From: Haliotis asinina
Taxonomy: Eukaryota; Mollusca; Gastropoda; Lepetellida; Haliotidae
Length of the DNA stretch: 64,000 nt
Assembly (NCBI RefSeq): GCF_037392515.1
Contig: NC_090285.1
Span: 3,413,501-3,477,500 of the forward strand
Reading direction: 5' to 3'
In this document: one piece after another, positions 12,801 through 23,700 of the stretch
Position numbering within the stretch: position 1 is the first letter of the stretch
Layout: each line of letters opens with the position of its first letter
Notes under the pieces: generated by a model
Database searches by the model: none
Told to the model about the DNA's origin: nothing
Seen by the model: the letters and a program-made list of their open reading frames with translations, nothing else
Made by a program: the position numbers and the translations under genes

Positions 12801-15800
12801 TTTTTCTAAGGTATGAAACTGGAGACTTTGGTCTTGGACATGTGCGTTGTTAGACATTGTTGGTTTTGTGAAGAATGTACTAGTGTGTCAACAATGTTCA
12901 TGATTTAACTGTCAAGTCATTTGAATTAAATGACTTTATTTCATACAGCAGCAAGTTCTCACTACACTACAGCTGTTGTATTGTCAAGCCTGGGTCATTA
13001 ACATTGTAATACAGATTCATTTTTCTCAGTGTTTATGCCATCTTTTCCAAAAATTCCACTTTATTTATTACCAGCATGAAATGCCCTGTCATGCCCAGTA
13101 TCTCGCAAAGAGGGGGTTAAATGAGGTTTTAGGTTGCTATGTGATTTTTTATATATTAATTTTTATGCAATGTCTAAAACAAGAAAAATGTTTTCAAAAT
13201 CTGATCATCTGCCTTTAAGGTGATGTAATGTCATTACGACAGTGCCCATGACAAACAGTGATTTATGATAACGTGGTGATTGTATTATCGGAGGAGACAT
13301 GAGCTGTCTACCACATGGTAGACACTGGTTATTTTCTCTGCTTATGTACCCTGCATAGTCACTGCTGCTGACAGGGAACGACACTATCTTCCTCACTTAC
13401 TTATGTCAGGTAGTTACCTGTTGTCAGTCAAGGGTGTTTCATTGATTTAGTGCACCTGTACCTGCACATATGCTAACAAGTAGCACTGTTCTTTCTAAAT
13501 TACAACAGCTTGTAAATAAATTCAGTCTGTATCAGATAATCCAGTGATTGATCTAATAAACCACATTTCACACAGGCAGGAAAACAAGAGATCAACCCAA
13601 GCAACAATGAATCCTTAATGCACTACTGTAGACATAGCCAAATCCAGAACTACCCAAAGGGGATCTCAGATTGACCATTATTATATTTTAACATCACGGT
13701 CTTCTTCATAAGATTACTGAAATTGAATCAAATAAACCATTTATTAAATTCTCCACGTATATAATGTTTTAAAGTCATAAATGGATTTTGAATAATAATA
13801 CCAAACTATGTATGATGTTAAAGTGCAGTCTCCCTGAAGCACCATATCACATGGATCAGGATGCATGTTTTGATAGCATCATTACCATGGCAACACATTT
13901 CCCTGAGTGTCCTGCTTTTCAATAATCTGATATATCAGAATGTTGCTGAACACTATCAGTTGTGTCAACACTAACTGACTAACAGCAGCATAGTTTCCAT
14001 AATGCGTGAAATCCTATCTTATCAACAATCTAGCTGACAATAAAGGCCTGTAATTACTGACTAGACACCCCTGTCAGAACAGATACTGTCATTGATAACC
14101 CATATAGCATACAAGGAAGTCACACAAGCATAGAAACAATGAACCTCAAGACATACATTGATAAGCTGGCAGTAGACCTTATTTCATTTAACTATCCATA
14201 GAATAACATTAAAACTATAACTTTTGATAAGGTCAAACCATTTGTACTTCTTGTTTTATACATTTTGTCCTCAAAATAACTTAAAGGCAGGAGGGGGAAA
14301 ATATTATATAATTCACCAGTCAAAGTAATATTCCTTTTAAAAACTAAAAGCAGTTTACTTTGGGCAAATTATGAAGTGTATATTGGTTTAAAATAAAAAC
14401 AATGAAAATTTTTGTGTAAGTTTAAATTTTTGGCCAATTAAAGCATTCTGATTTTTTTTTTGAGCGAGAAAAATTATCATTTTTTTTCCTTTTTCGTAAA
14501 AAAAATTCAATCGGTGGATCCACAAAACAGGAAATAAAATTGGTAAGGCCTGATAAAAATGAGAACAGATTTAGGTCTGTTTAACCACCTTTATTTTCTA
14601 AAGACCTGTGAAGGTCCCGGGGTAGAATAGGCCTTCAGCAACCCATGCTTGCCATAAAAGGTGACTATGCTTGTCTTAAGAGGCAACTAAGGGGATCAGG
14701 TGGTCAGACTTGCTGACTTGGTTGACACATGTTATCGGTACCCAATTGTGCAGCTGTTGATTACTGGATTGTCTGGTCCAGACTCAATTATTTACAGACC
14801 ACAGCCATACAGCTTGAATATTGCTGACAGCGGAGTAAAACTAAACTCGCTCACTCACTCATTTTCTACCCCATGGTTCATTCAAGAGACATTTTCAATG
14901 CTTCCATTTCACAGACCAAGCAACCCACAGAAGATTTTAAAATTTTCATAATTTTTTTTTATTAATAAAAGAAGGTGACGCCACATCAACGGGTAGTCCA
15001 GCTTTATCTATGCCTCAACTACATTTTGTAACATCCATAATTTTGGAGTAATTGTCCTTCTACCTATAAACCACTGTCTATGTTTTGATAGTACATGTGT
15101 ATTGTAGGTCTCACAGCAACATTGTGAGAGGTGGTAACTTTCAAGAGACCTGCCTTGAAGTCTTACATTAAATTGTCTGGCCTAGTTTTTCAGTAGTGTT
15201 GTGTAGACAAGGTTTCATTGCGAATCAATTACTGCTATTTGAAAATGTCATAACTGCCACTAACAAAGCTTAGTATCTTAACCCACTGGTGAAATTCTTC
15301 ATGGAATTTTACTGAAACTGAAACTGTGTTATGCTGGAGTTGCTATATTGTTTCACTGTCAGGTATTGTGATGGGTGTTTTGTATTTCATGTGTATAATG
15401 TTGTTAGACACTCCTCATGAGTTTAGTTGAAGGTTTCTCTGTTACTCAGTGTTGTATATTTACAACCCAAAACTTAGCATCATATTTTATCTAGGACTTC
15501 AACATTTACTTGTAATGAGGTAACTACCTTGCTTTGTATCAGACCATGGCAAAATGTGCAGTAGGTGTAAACTGCTGGTTACAAAACCGATAATGAATGG
15601 CAAAAGAAACGCAACTCTGGCTTCTTGTCAAATTTTTAAACAGAAGACATAAATATGAATGCTTATTTTTATGAGATTTCATTTTTTTAAAACTTGCGAT
15701 GGATCCTTTGAGTTCAGCATATTTCCACAATGATATCATTATATATGTCCTGAAATTGATGTCCTAGTAAAACACAACAGCTGTTGCACAACCAGCGATT

Positions 15801-18800
15801 AAAGCACACCTAGTTCCGCGTGTTTGTAACATTACTGTGTGTACTGCTGGGTGAGATACAGGCCACGGTGACAGTGGTTGATGACCAACTCATCTGCTCT
15901 GTCATTCTCCTCAATCACACAGGCCTCCCTCTCCTTATTGGGGAGAACATTACATTTCACAAACATTTAGCATATTATGTTGTCCTGATACAGAGAAACC
16001 CACAGACAAAACTGCCATGTGATGACATGGAGTTTTAGTGATACATTTATTCTAACATAATCTGTCATATTCTTTATTCTCAGGAAGTCACTGGTTTAAC
16101 AATACAACAAAACTCACTGTTAAACTTCAGAATATTCATACCATCGACCCTGACTGAAATGAGAGAAATGTTTTACATGTCGTTACATGTTTGTTTCTAC
16201 AGTGTCAGGGTAGTGGGTAGCCTTGCGGATACAGCGTTTGCCTGAAGCCTGGGTTCCATGCTACAAAGGAATACAGTTTGTAAGGCATGTATCCAGTGTC
16301 CCTTGCCATGATTTTGCCTGAATATTTAAAACCATCAACGCTAACCTGATCACAGTCTCAGCGCTAATGATCCTGTGTTAACCAATATTCTAGCTACATG
16401 TCACTGTGCCTTAAACACCATCATATACAGATTGTCCAATCTGAAATTATAAACCAATCTCTAAATACCTGATCCTAATCTATTAAAACTTTTGTAAATA
16501 GTTCACACAAGTAAACAAACCATGAATAATTTTCCTAACAATTAGAAAGTGTTCATTGAAGTAGTGTGGAAGTTAACACCATGGCTTGCTTTAGTAAAAT
16601 GGAAAGAAAGAGAATCTCACCCAAGTGTCTACTGATATCAAATATATTAACACAAGATGATAAAGTAACAAATATCAGAGGCTTGCCGAGGATATTTTTA
16701 CTTTTATTGAGTGTTGATATAATTGATATCAGTAGCCACGAGGGTGAGATTCTATTTACCATCCAAAATCATTCGTCATTAGTTTTCAATGAAAAATGTA
16801 TATCTCTGAACAGAGCACTTGCATTAGATTTACAGTACAACGATGTCATAGCATTGTGACATCATCAAGTTCATGATGTCATAGCACTGTCGTTGCATTG
16901 TGCAAAATCTACTGCCAAAGCAATATCTCCTAGGAGACATTGTCTGATCTCACACAAGCTATACCTCCTGTGAAACACAGTTTTGGATGCTAAAATGGAT
17001 TACTGCCCAGACTTACACAATCAAAACAGCTGATCCATCACCCGCAACTTCAGTAAAATGGATATAACGGATTACTGCCCAGACTTACACAATCAAAACA
17101 GCCAATTCATCACTTTCAACTTCTAAATCCAACAACATTTGACACATATCGATACAGAATACTTGTTATGCAAATATCCCCTTGTGCAATTTCTGTTCAA
17201 ATGTTGCACTGAAAGATTGGAGGCATTTAATATAGGAAACATAAGAAAGCCTTCACTAAGTCCATAAATAAAGATGTATTTTGCTAATTCAATTTGAAAT
17301 GCAAGTAACCAGATTATATATTATACCTTACACAGGAAATATTTGATGTAAACCTTTCTGAAATACAAAGTTTACAATGACATAGGGAAGTGAAGATGTT
17401 CTACTGACCAGTGTTTGGTATACAAACAGATATCATTAGGAGGTAGAGTCACATGCGAAGGAGCAGTGTCGATTTGTTTAGTTTGTGTCATATTTCATGA
17501 GCGTCCCTTGTACACAGCAGTCAAGGTCCCACCTCACACTCAATTGTCATGCCAACCTGCCATCAAGCACAGGTTTATCAGATATTCTAAACTGGATACC
17601 TTTGACAGGAAAATTAGGAAACAATTGGTGTGTCTATATACATATAGAAAATTGTTGTTGGAGATTCCAAGTCAGTAAGTCAAGGCTTCATATTAATTAA
17701 TATATCAATCAGACTATTTTTAAGTTTGGGACCAATACTGGACTCTCAGCATGTTTATATATGTCCCTGTTAAAGATTCAAGTGATCTTGTAACATCTCT
17801 ACTGTTCATGGTGTAACACTACCCTCAGCAGTATTCCGACCCTACTGACTGCATTGTATGGACTGATGGGAAAACTTCCAATGGCTCCTACTTTCATATG
17901 AAATACTTCAGAGACCAACAATCCTTAAAATATATTTGATGTGTTAAACTTTTGATTGACTAATTTATTATCACATATACATTCAGATTTAGTCATTTAA
18001 ACACTAACAGACTGTAGATGTGATGTCAGCTAAGTTAATTTTTGATAAACAGAATAAACAAAATAAGTGTTGTTCTAATTCTTATGTGGGCAATGTTTAA
18101 TCTATTACTAGCATTAAAGATGGCTCACAAGTAACAAATCAGATTCATTCAGCACCCTGAATCAACAGATATGATAAGTTTGACAAGTCTCTGATGAATA
18201 AGACACTTGCAAACATTGTCAATACTGTCATTCAAATACCTAAACAGACTGATATGATTTAAATATACTGCTGACATCTTGGAAGTTGATACTGATATAA
18301 TACATATCAGCGCTGACAATAGAGGACTGTGATAATATCCAACACACAGTGTCTATACAGTAATAAACTGGTTGGTCGTTAAAGGGGTATTATCACAAGC
18401 TCCTCACAAACTGTTGTACACAGGTTACAGAGCCACACCACTGGAGGCCTTATTGGTTGCCCTAATTAACAACCAGCAGTAACTGGGGTTATATGGAGCT
18501 TGTTTGTGTGAGCCAATTAACTGGTATTATGTTATGAAATAAGTGAGAGGGTGAGATCAGTTTTACTCCACTTTCAGCAGTATTCCAGCAATATCATGTC
18601 AGGGGATATCAGAAATCAGCTTCACACTTGGTATCAATGATGAGAATCAAACCCGGGTCTATGGCATGACAAGCGAAACACTTTCACCACTTGGCTACCC
18701 CATTGCCCCCATGAATTTATCAAATTCAATTGTTCAAATTTAACACCTTTATTTCAGACATTTGTCACAGAAAAGTTTTTTTTCATAACTAGTAGTCATT

Positions 18801-20532
18801 TTTCTACAAATTATCTGATTCACTTCATATTATCACTTGTGATCGTACAGTTAAACCTTCATTTTTTTCTATTTATTCACTTTAAATATTTCATCACACA
18901 CAATATTTATCTGACTGCATCTTATACTTTAATTGCACAGGAAAAAAGATCATCACCACAAATATATATCACTCACAGAGTTAAAAGCCCAATATACAGG
19001 ACATCCAACTGATCTGGCTACCTATCAGACTTATGGTATCATAACTGGTATCACAAAGATAATGAATGAACTATGAAGGACTACAACTTAAAAGGGCCAC
19101 ATAAGGTAACGGAAAATACTGTGACATATGACTGTTTGGTCCCTATCACAGGACTTACAAGGCCACTGCAAAACAGCCACCATTGACACATTCACTACCT
19201 TGATGCTTGGATTAGAAATACTTTTAGACTAAAAACTCACCCTGAGCTCTGGGTAATCTGCATATTAGAATCAAGTACACACGATCGATCAGTAAGAATA
19301 TTGTATACAATCACTCAATAATCAGGAACCCTCTGTACTGATGAAACGCCCTATTGTATGGACTCATCAGTTCCTGGCAGTTTCAAAAGTACTGAACAAA
19401 CACATTTCTGTGGCCAGAAAAGCACATCTAATCAAAATTATCTTGTCCAAATTTAATTATCAGCCCACAGGTTTTCAGTGTAAATCAATAACGTTTCACC
19501 AACAGATGCGAGCATAAGCTGGTGGAGTCTTACCATGGACACAGATTAAAATCAAATAATCAGCAGAACTCTTAGCCACCCAGATGATTCCACTGTCTGT
19601 CTAGGTTCAGTTACAAGGAATGACTACACTGTCCTCATCCTTTTATTGGCTATTTCATCAAAAAGAAATATTGATAGTTGTGGATATTTAAATATATGAT
19701 AAAAGTTTAATGGCATTTGTAAAGGTTCCAGCAAAAAATTGCCTAATCCTGCACAAGCATATCTTGGTTTTCTGGGAAAACAACATGGGCCAATACAGTT
19801 TGCTTCTGTCTGAAGCCACTTTTGAAAAAAATCATATCAAATACTGTTCAAATGAAAGTGTAAAATAAATTAACGTTTATGCAGTGTTTTTGCAACATGT
19901 GACGTTTACCAGCTGTATTCACTAGTGCAAACTGGTGACAGCTATAGTCTCTAAGTAACAATACTGTAATAAACTAAATCAGTTCAAACTCAGCACGTAC
20001 GGGATAGATTCCATATATCACGATAATTGAACTGTCATTTGTGACTGATGCGGATTGGATATGCTACCGACGGACAGACAATGCTAAACGTTTGTGTTTC
20101 GGATAATGCTTAATTCTCCTTCTGTGGTATTTTCATCTCTGTCTGACATTATCCCGCTATGAATCGCACAGCAGGATTCGTGTGCACACAGACTTCACAA
20201 AAGGTACCCATCGCTTCCCTATTACGCGCGCCGTTGCCTTACCTGAATGTGAGTACTGTCAATGGCCTGTACGACTTATGGCTCGTGTTGTCCTGCATTG
20301 GTCTGCCCCAAAAATCATTGGTAAATATTTCTGTCCATTCCGATTGTCCATTAACATCAGGATTATTTTTAATTGCATAGATATCATCATGCACGAAATC
20401 TCCATTCAAGCTATTAAGATAGCACCCGCCGGCGACGACCGCTGTCAAAACACACAGAAGAGCATCTATTCGCCCCGCCCATTTGGTAACTTTAACTCTC
20501 GGTTTCTTCACAATATTATTGTTGAACACCAT
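9693..20532 (-). CDS. TMTC1: TMTC-family O-mannosyltransferase, 5' part of gene
   Basis: Two coding exons of a minus-strand gene, 20532..20243 and 9870..9693, joined in phase to give 156 residues. TMTC proteins are multi-pass ER membrane enzymes that transfer O-mannose to cadherins and carry C-terminal TPR repeats. The first exon has a hydrophobic segment (ALLCVLTAVVAGGCYLNSL) followed by the luminal signature with an HDD acidic pair, AIKNNPDV, NDFWG and SHKSYRPLTVLTF, conserved throughout the family. The second exon has a transmembrane-rich stretch FHIVNVILHSIVTML and LLFAVHPVHSEA, again family hallmarks. TPR exons are not seen and must lie left of the window. The intron between the exons is 10.4 kb. 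It is head-to-head with the ankyrin gene, start codons 193 bp apart. Family assignment is firm; TMTC1 rather than TMTC2-4 rests on the NNPDV and IFTNDFWG pattern and is less certain. Confidence 0.82.
10021..10247 (+). repeat. SINE, 'cttcagcaacccatgcttgcc' family
   Basis: Full-length looking copy, starting near GTCTTCAGCAACCCATGCTT, with the internal block GGATTGTCTGGTCCAGACTC and the tail GGAATATTGCTGAGTGCGGC then TAAAACTAAACTCACTCACT. The same architecture recurs at 14.6, 24.8, 32.6 (minus), 37.9, 57.9 and 60.7 kb. Confidence 0.85.
11090..11165 (+). repeat. tRNA-like SINE head
   Basis: GTAGCCTAGTGGATAAAACC resembles an A box and GGTTCGAAACC a B box, spaced as in a tRNA gene. The intervening sequence does not fold into a convincing cloverleaf by eye, so it is called a SINE head or tRNA pseudogene rather than a tRNA gene. 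Confidence 0.5.
11272..11345. repeat. Two tandem copies of a 37-bp palindromic unit
   Basis: GCAGAGGGACGATATTGAAC then TAATATCCCATG occurs twice in direct succession. A third, diverged copy follows (CAGATGGGCAATATTAAAG). Each unit holds a small GATATT...AATATC palindrome. Confidence 0.7.
12695..12780. repeat. Short fold-back repeat
   Basis: CTCTTAGCGCTAAGTTAGTC near 12708 is complementary to the region around GACTATCTTAGTGCTAGGAG near 12758, leaving a loop of roughly 20 bases. It is probably a MITE remnant; no target duplication is clear. Confidence 0.5.
14609..14865 (+). repeat. SINE, 'cttcagcaacccatgcttgcc' family
   Basis: Contains GGCCTTCAGCAACCCATGCT, the GGATTGTCTGGTCCAGACTC block, and the tail GAATATTGCTGACAGCGGAG followed by TAAAACTAAACTCGCTCACT. 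It is one of the better preserved copies. Confidence 0.85.
16212..16330 (+). repeat. tRNA-like SINE fragment
   Basis: GTGGGTAGCCTTGCGGATAC resembles the A-box head of the molluscan tRNA-derived SINE also seen at 48.6 kb. The B-box region is degenerate (GCCTGGGTTCCATG). Confidence 0.45.
16607..16757. repeat. Imperfect fold-back palindrome (MITE-like), about 150 bp
   Basis: The left arm starts AGAGAATCTCACCCAAGTGT and the right arm ends GAGGGTGAGATTCTATTTA. CTACTGATATCA on the left pairs with TGATATCAGTAG on the right, and further pairing continues inward. Because both strands read alike, open frames on the two strands encode similar peptides (RISP..LLIS..L), which betrays the palindrome and not a gene. 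Confidence 0.75.
16991..17105. repeat. Two-copy tandem duplication, about 72 bp period
   Basis: The string GGATTACTGCCCAGACTTAC and the following ACAATCAAAACAGC occur near 16996 and again near 17068, separated by related sequence. This is a simple local duplication. Confidence 0.75.
18548..18712 (-). repeat. tRNA-derived SINE, minus orientation
   Basis: On the minus strand it reads a tRNA-like head with a B box close to CCCGGGTTTGATTC, then the tail with 'ctggaatactgctgaaagtggagtaaaactgatctcaccctctc'. It belongs to the same family as the copies at 5.2 and 48.6 kb. Confidence 0.65.
20243..20532 (-). CDS. TMTC1: TMTC coding exon 1
   Basis: 290 bases: 96 codons plus two bases of a split Arg codon, followed by donor GTAAGG. 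The start at 20532 is the first in-frame ATG (reads MVFNNN); the open frame extends a few codons upstream but only from a non-ATG codon. It encodes a short basic N terminus, one membrane segment and the conserved luminal NDFWG and SHKSYRPL motifs. Confidence 0.87.
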
Positions 20533-20549
20533 GATTGAACATCGGACAT
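20508..20549 (-). promoter_or_regulatory. Possible upstream ORF overlapping the TMTC start
   Basis: An ATG at 20549 on the minus strand opens a 13-codon frame that ends with TGA at 20508, overlapping the TMTC start codon at 20532 in a different frame. If the transcript starts upstream, this uORF would be expected to reduce initiation at the main start. The transcript start is unknown, so this is inference. Confidence 0.35.
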
Positions 20550-20725
20550 GCAATCAGTGACGTGGCTTCCTCCGTGAAATGCCTCTACTACATCCAAGAG
20601 AAGATTGCACACCATGACATCCAACTCAGTTTATATACACGCTGCCCCCGGCGAGTTCATGTTTTTCAGCCGCGAGCACATGTTGGGTGTTGTCATTGGA
20701 TCACGTGACTCTTTCGTCATTCAAA
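20533..20725. promoter_or_regulatory. Head-to-head promoter region, TMTC / ankyrin gene
   Basis: Only 193 bases separate the two divergent start codons. A match to the YY1 consensus (CAARATGGCGGC) lies at 20722-20733 and spans the ankyrin start codon, a position in which YY1 sites are often found in metazoan promoters. GC content rises and CpG dinucleotides appear around 20430-20680 compared with the AT-rich surroundings. No TATA box in a convincing position was seen. Bidirectional activity is inferred from spacing. Confidence 0.6.
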
Positions 20726-20776
20726 ATGGCGGCGACCATGCAACTGACTGGGGCTGTGGCTAGCGGTGATATTTCG
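20726..20776 (+). CDS. Ankyrin gene exon 1
   Basis: 51 bases, 17 codons, ATG at 20726 inside an AAAATGGCGGCG context. Donor GTAAAT at 20777, phase 0. A second in-frame ATG lies four codons on. The exon ends ...GAVASGDIS, the usual run-up to an ankyrin helix. Confidence 0.82.
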
Positions 20777-23700
20777 GTAAATATTCAATGAAAACATGTA
20801 TGTAACGAAATGTTTTACTTGCAGAACTTACCTTAACATTATACATAACCGAAAGGAGTCACAAAATGGTATACAACATTTGGACAATGCTTTATTATTA
20901 CTCGGAAAAATCAACTGACATCGGGTTTCCATGGGAATTACTATGCAACATGTGACATATGTCTATTTTTAGCATGTCCTGGTAGTGCAGCTGTTCAGAT
21001 CTTCTCATTTCAAAGGTACCGCTACAGTCTGATTTGTTTACAAGCGGTACATTTAGCTCTGCTTTTCAGCAACGGCGATAGAGTAAACAATAACATAAAC
21101 TAGAATCTACCCCGGGGCGTCATCCCCAAAAGCCAGATGACGCCGCGAGTCGCGATTGGTGTCCTATCGGGATACAATTAATTCAACGTACATTTTGACA
21201 ATGAGTAATTAATGACAGTAGGAAACCCATCACATCTAGGCTAAACAAATTCTCTCCATTATACGTCCATTCTTATTCGAGTGTGTTCTGTTTTATTTAT
21301 ATATTCCCATCCACAACTAGGAGCAAATTAAAAACAAATGAATACTGTAGTTTCTTCCAAATGTAGGCTCACTTATTTTGGTGTATAAAGGTGGGCCTGT
21401 GTTTGTACATCACAGAGCTTTACTAGTCAGGCCCGGTGCTGATAACTGATTTCAAAGTATAGACCTAATCGTGGATTGTTTTTGGGGACCTGCATTTTCA
21501 AATGGCCAAGCTTCATTTGACAGCTGAACATTGCAAAAATAGTTCCAGAGCAAAACAAATTCAAATTGAATACCTCTGCTTTTACAAATGTAATCCATCA
21601 ATCTAATGGATATAAGGTGTGTTTTTAACTGATAACACCTAGCCTGTTTCAATAAACAGAAAAACTCACGAATATGAATGGAATAATGACCAACTTTTTG
21701 ACGTTTGTTGAAGTGACTAGTTTCGACATGTTTGTACATTCCAATGCAATTTAACTAAGCTTACTTAATAATATCAAAATAGAGTTTGGGTGTAAGCGTT
21801 TTGGAAGTTGTATAACACGTGGCTATTGTATGAAAGTTGCCACTGATTAGGCAACCAGAGTTATCTCCCTTCCTGAAATTACCAGTGTTTCCATTCTATA
21901 AATATACCAAAATTATTTATTTGTGACAGATGTACATGCCAAATATTTTATTCAAGTAGCTAGATCTCTTTTATGCAGCTGACAAGTAACCTGTTTCAAC
22001 AGTGTTTCAGCAGCAGTACCATATGATATTTTTGGGTTTTTTTCAGTCAGTTCAACAGTTGCTTGTGGAAGGAGCGGACGTTAACGGTCTTTCTCCTGAT
22101 GGCATGAGCCCTCTGGCTATTGCAGCATTCTGGGGCTATGCAGACATAGTGGAGGCACTACTCAAAGCAGGGTGAGGAAGAACCAAGTTTCCTGTCCTTA
22201 GTTTGGAGTGAGGGAGGGAGTTTATGCTGCCGATAACAATATTCCGCAATATCGCAGTTGGAGACACAGATAGGGGGTTCACACATTGTAATTTTAAAGT
22301 GTTTGAATCTTTGACCACCATCAGATTTTATCCTTTCTAGAAATCCCAACCAGGGCAATGTTGCTTGCCTGTCTTTGCCTTAAAATATTAAAACATGAGT
22401 CACCTGTCAAAGATAATTTCAGAGCAACAGATAAACCTTTTGGGTCATTGAGAAATGTACTCGCATGTGTTCTTCTCAGTTGGGCATCCTAATTTTCCTT
22501 TGAGTAACCAAATAAATTGTACCCACCTCACTCAAACTCAACTGCGTATTTAGTGATTTTCCTTTTATTGTACAATATTATTGTAGGTTTAATGGTTATT
22601 TATATTTAATCTGTAATATGAGAAACAATGGGAAAGACTGCAAGTTGCTGTGTTCACATGCTGAAATAGAACCTCTCAGTATACCTCAGTTAGGTTATCA
22701 ATGCACTGGTACGCAAGATAAGATTTGACATTTTTGTGTGTACACGTCAGATTTAATATGTTGAGTATTTACAAAAAATCATGCATACTTGTTCCCAATA
22801 CTGACTTAATAAGAATTGACCTCTCACATGGATATTTGCTTAATTTACACAGATATACATCTTGTCTGTACCTCTGTAATTTGTTGCTAACAAATCTTTG
22901 TATCATGAATGAGATACATTTATTGCCATAGACTCTGCAATATGTTACATGATAATTTGTGTAAATATATCAAAGAATCTATAGATTAGATGCATTTATT
23001 ATGTACCAACAAGAAAATCAAGACTGACACAAATTTCACTACAAAGTTAGCTGGGTGGGGTTGGGGGAATCAAATAATGATTTATATGAAATGTAGGGTA
23101 AGAAAGTATTAATTACAAGCCTTTCAAGACAAGACTCAGTCAGTCAGTCACTATGGTTCATAAAGGTCTGACATGTGAGTAAACACACCAGTGATAATAA
23201 CAATGAGGGACTTGAGCCAGGAGTTAGGACCTGCTAAAGTTTCATTTCAACTGATAATTTGAATTCTGATCTTTATTACTTGCAATTGCTTCACAGGACA
23301 TACAGGCTAGTTGCCATCCTGAGATCTGGCCGTTTAAAGAAACATACACAGTGTAGACACAGCAAGTTATCAGTGAGAACATTAACTACTGACTACCTCT
23401 GAGGAGAAATATTATTGCTGCAATGCTATAAACTCCAGAAAAGTGTTACCACTAAAAATTAATGGAAATAACACTATGTGTCTTTACAACCATGAGATAT
23501 AGGAGCCGCAGTTGAAGATGTCATTGTGTCAACTTGTACAACATTAGGGGAAGGAAAGTACCACTTTCCTGTCAGGTTACTGTTGTCAATAATCAAATAA
23601 CGATTATCTACACATTTAGAATGTATATGACTTTTCATCTACGTTACCTTGACCTGTGGCTCTCGCTGCTATATGTGTACTGTATTCTCTATACAGAGAG

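Larger units (their letters stand above)
9871..20242 (-). other. TMTC1: TMTC intron 1 (10.4 kb)
   Basis: GT...AG intron between coding exons 1 and 2, donor GTAAGG at 20242 and acceptor TTTCAG at 9871 on the minus strand. It contains SINEs at about 10.0, 11.1, 14.6, 16.2 and 18.6 kb, fold-back elements at 12.7 and 16.6 kb and short tandem duplications. No alternative exon can be supported in it. Confidence 0.75.

Noticed and set aside
16553..16859. Opposed open frames encoding similar peptides
   Set aside because: Explained by an imperfect palindrome at 16607-16757.
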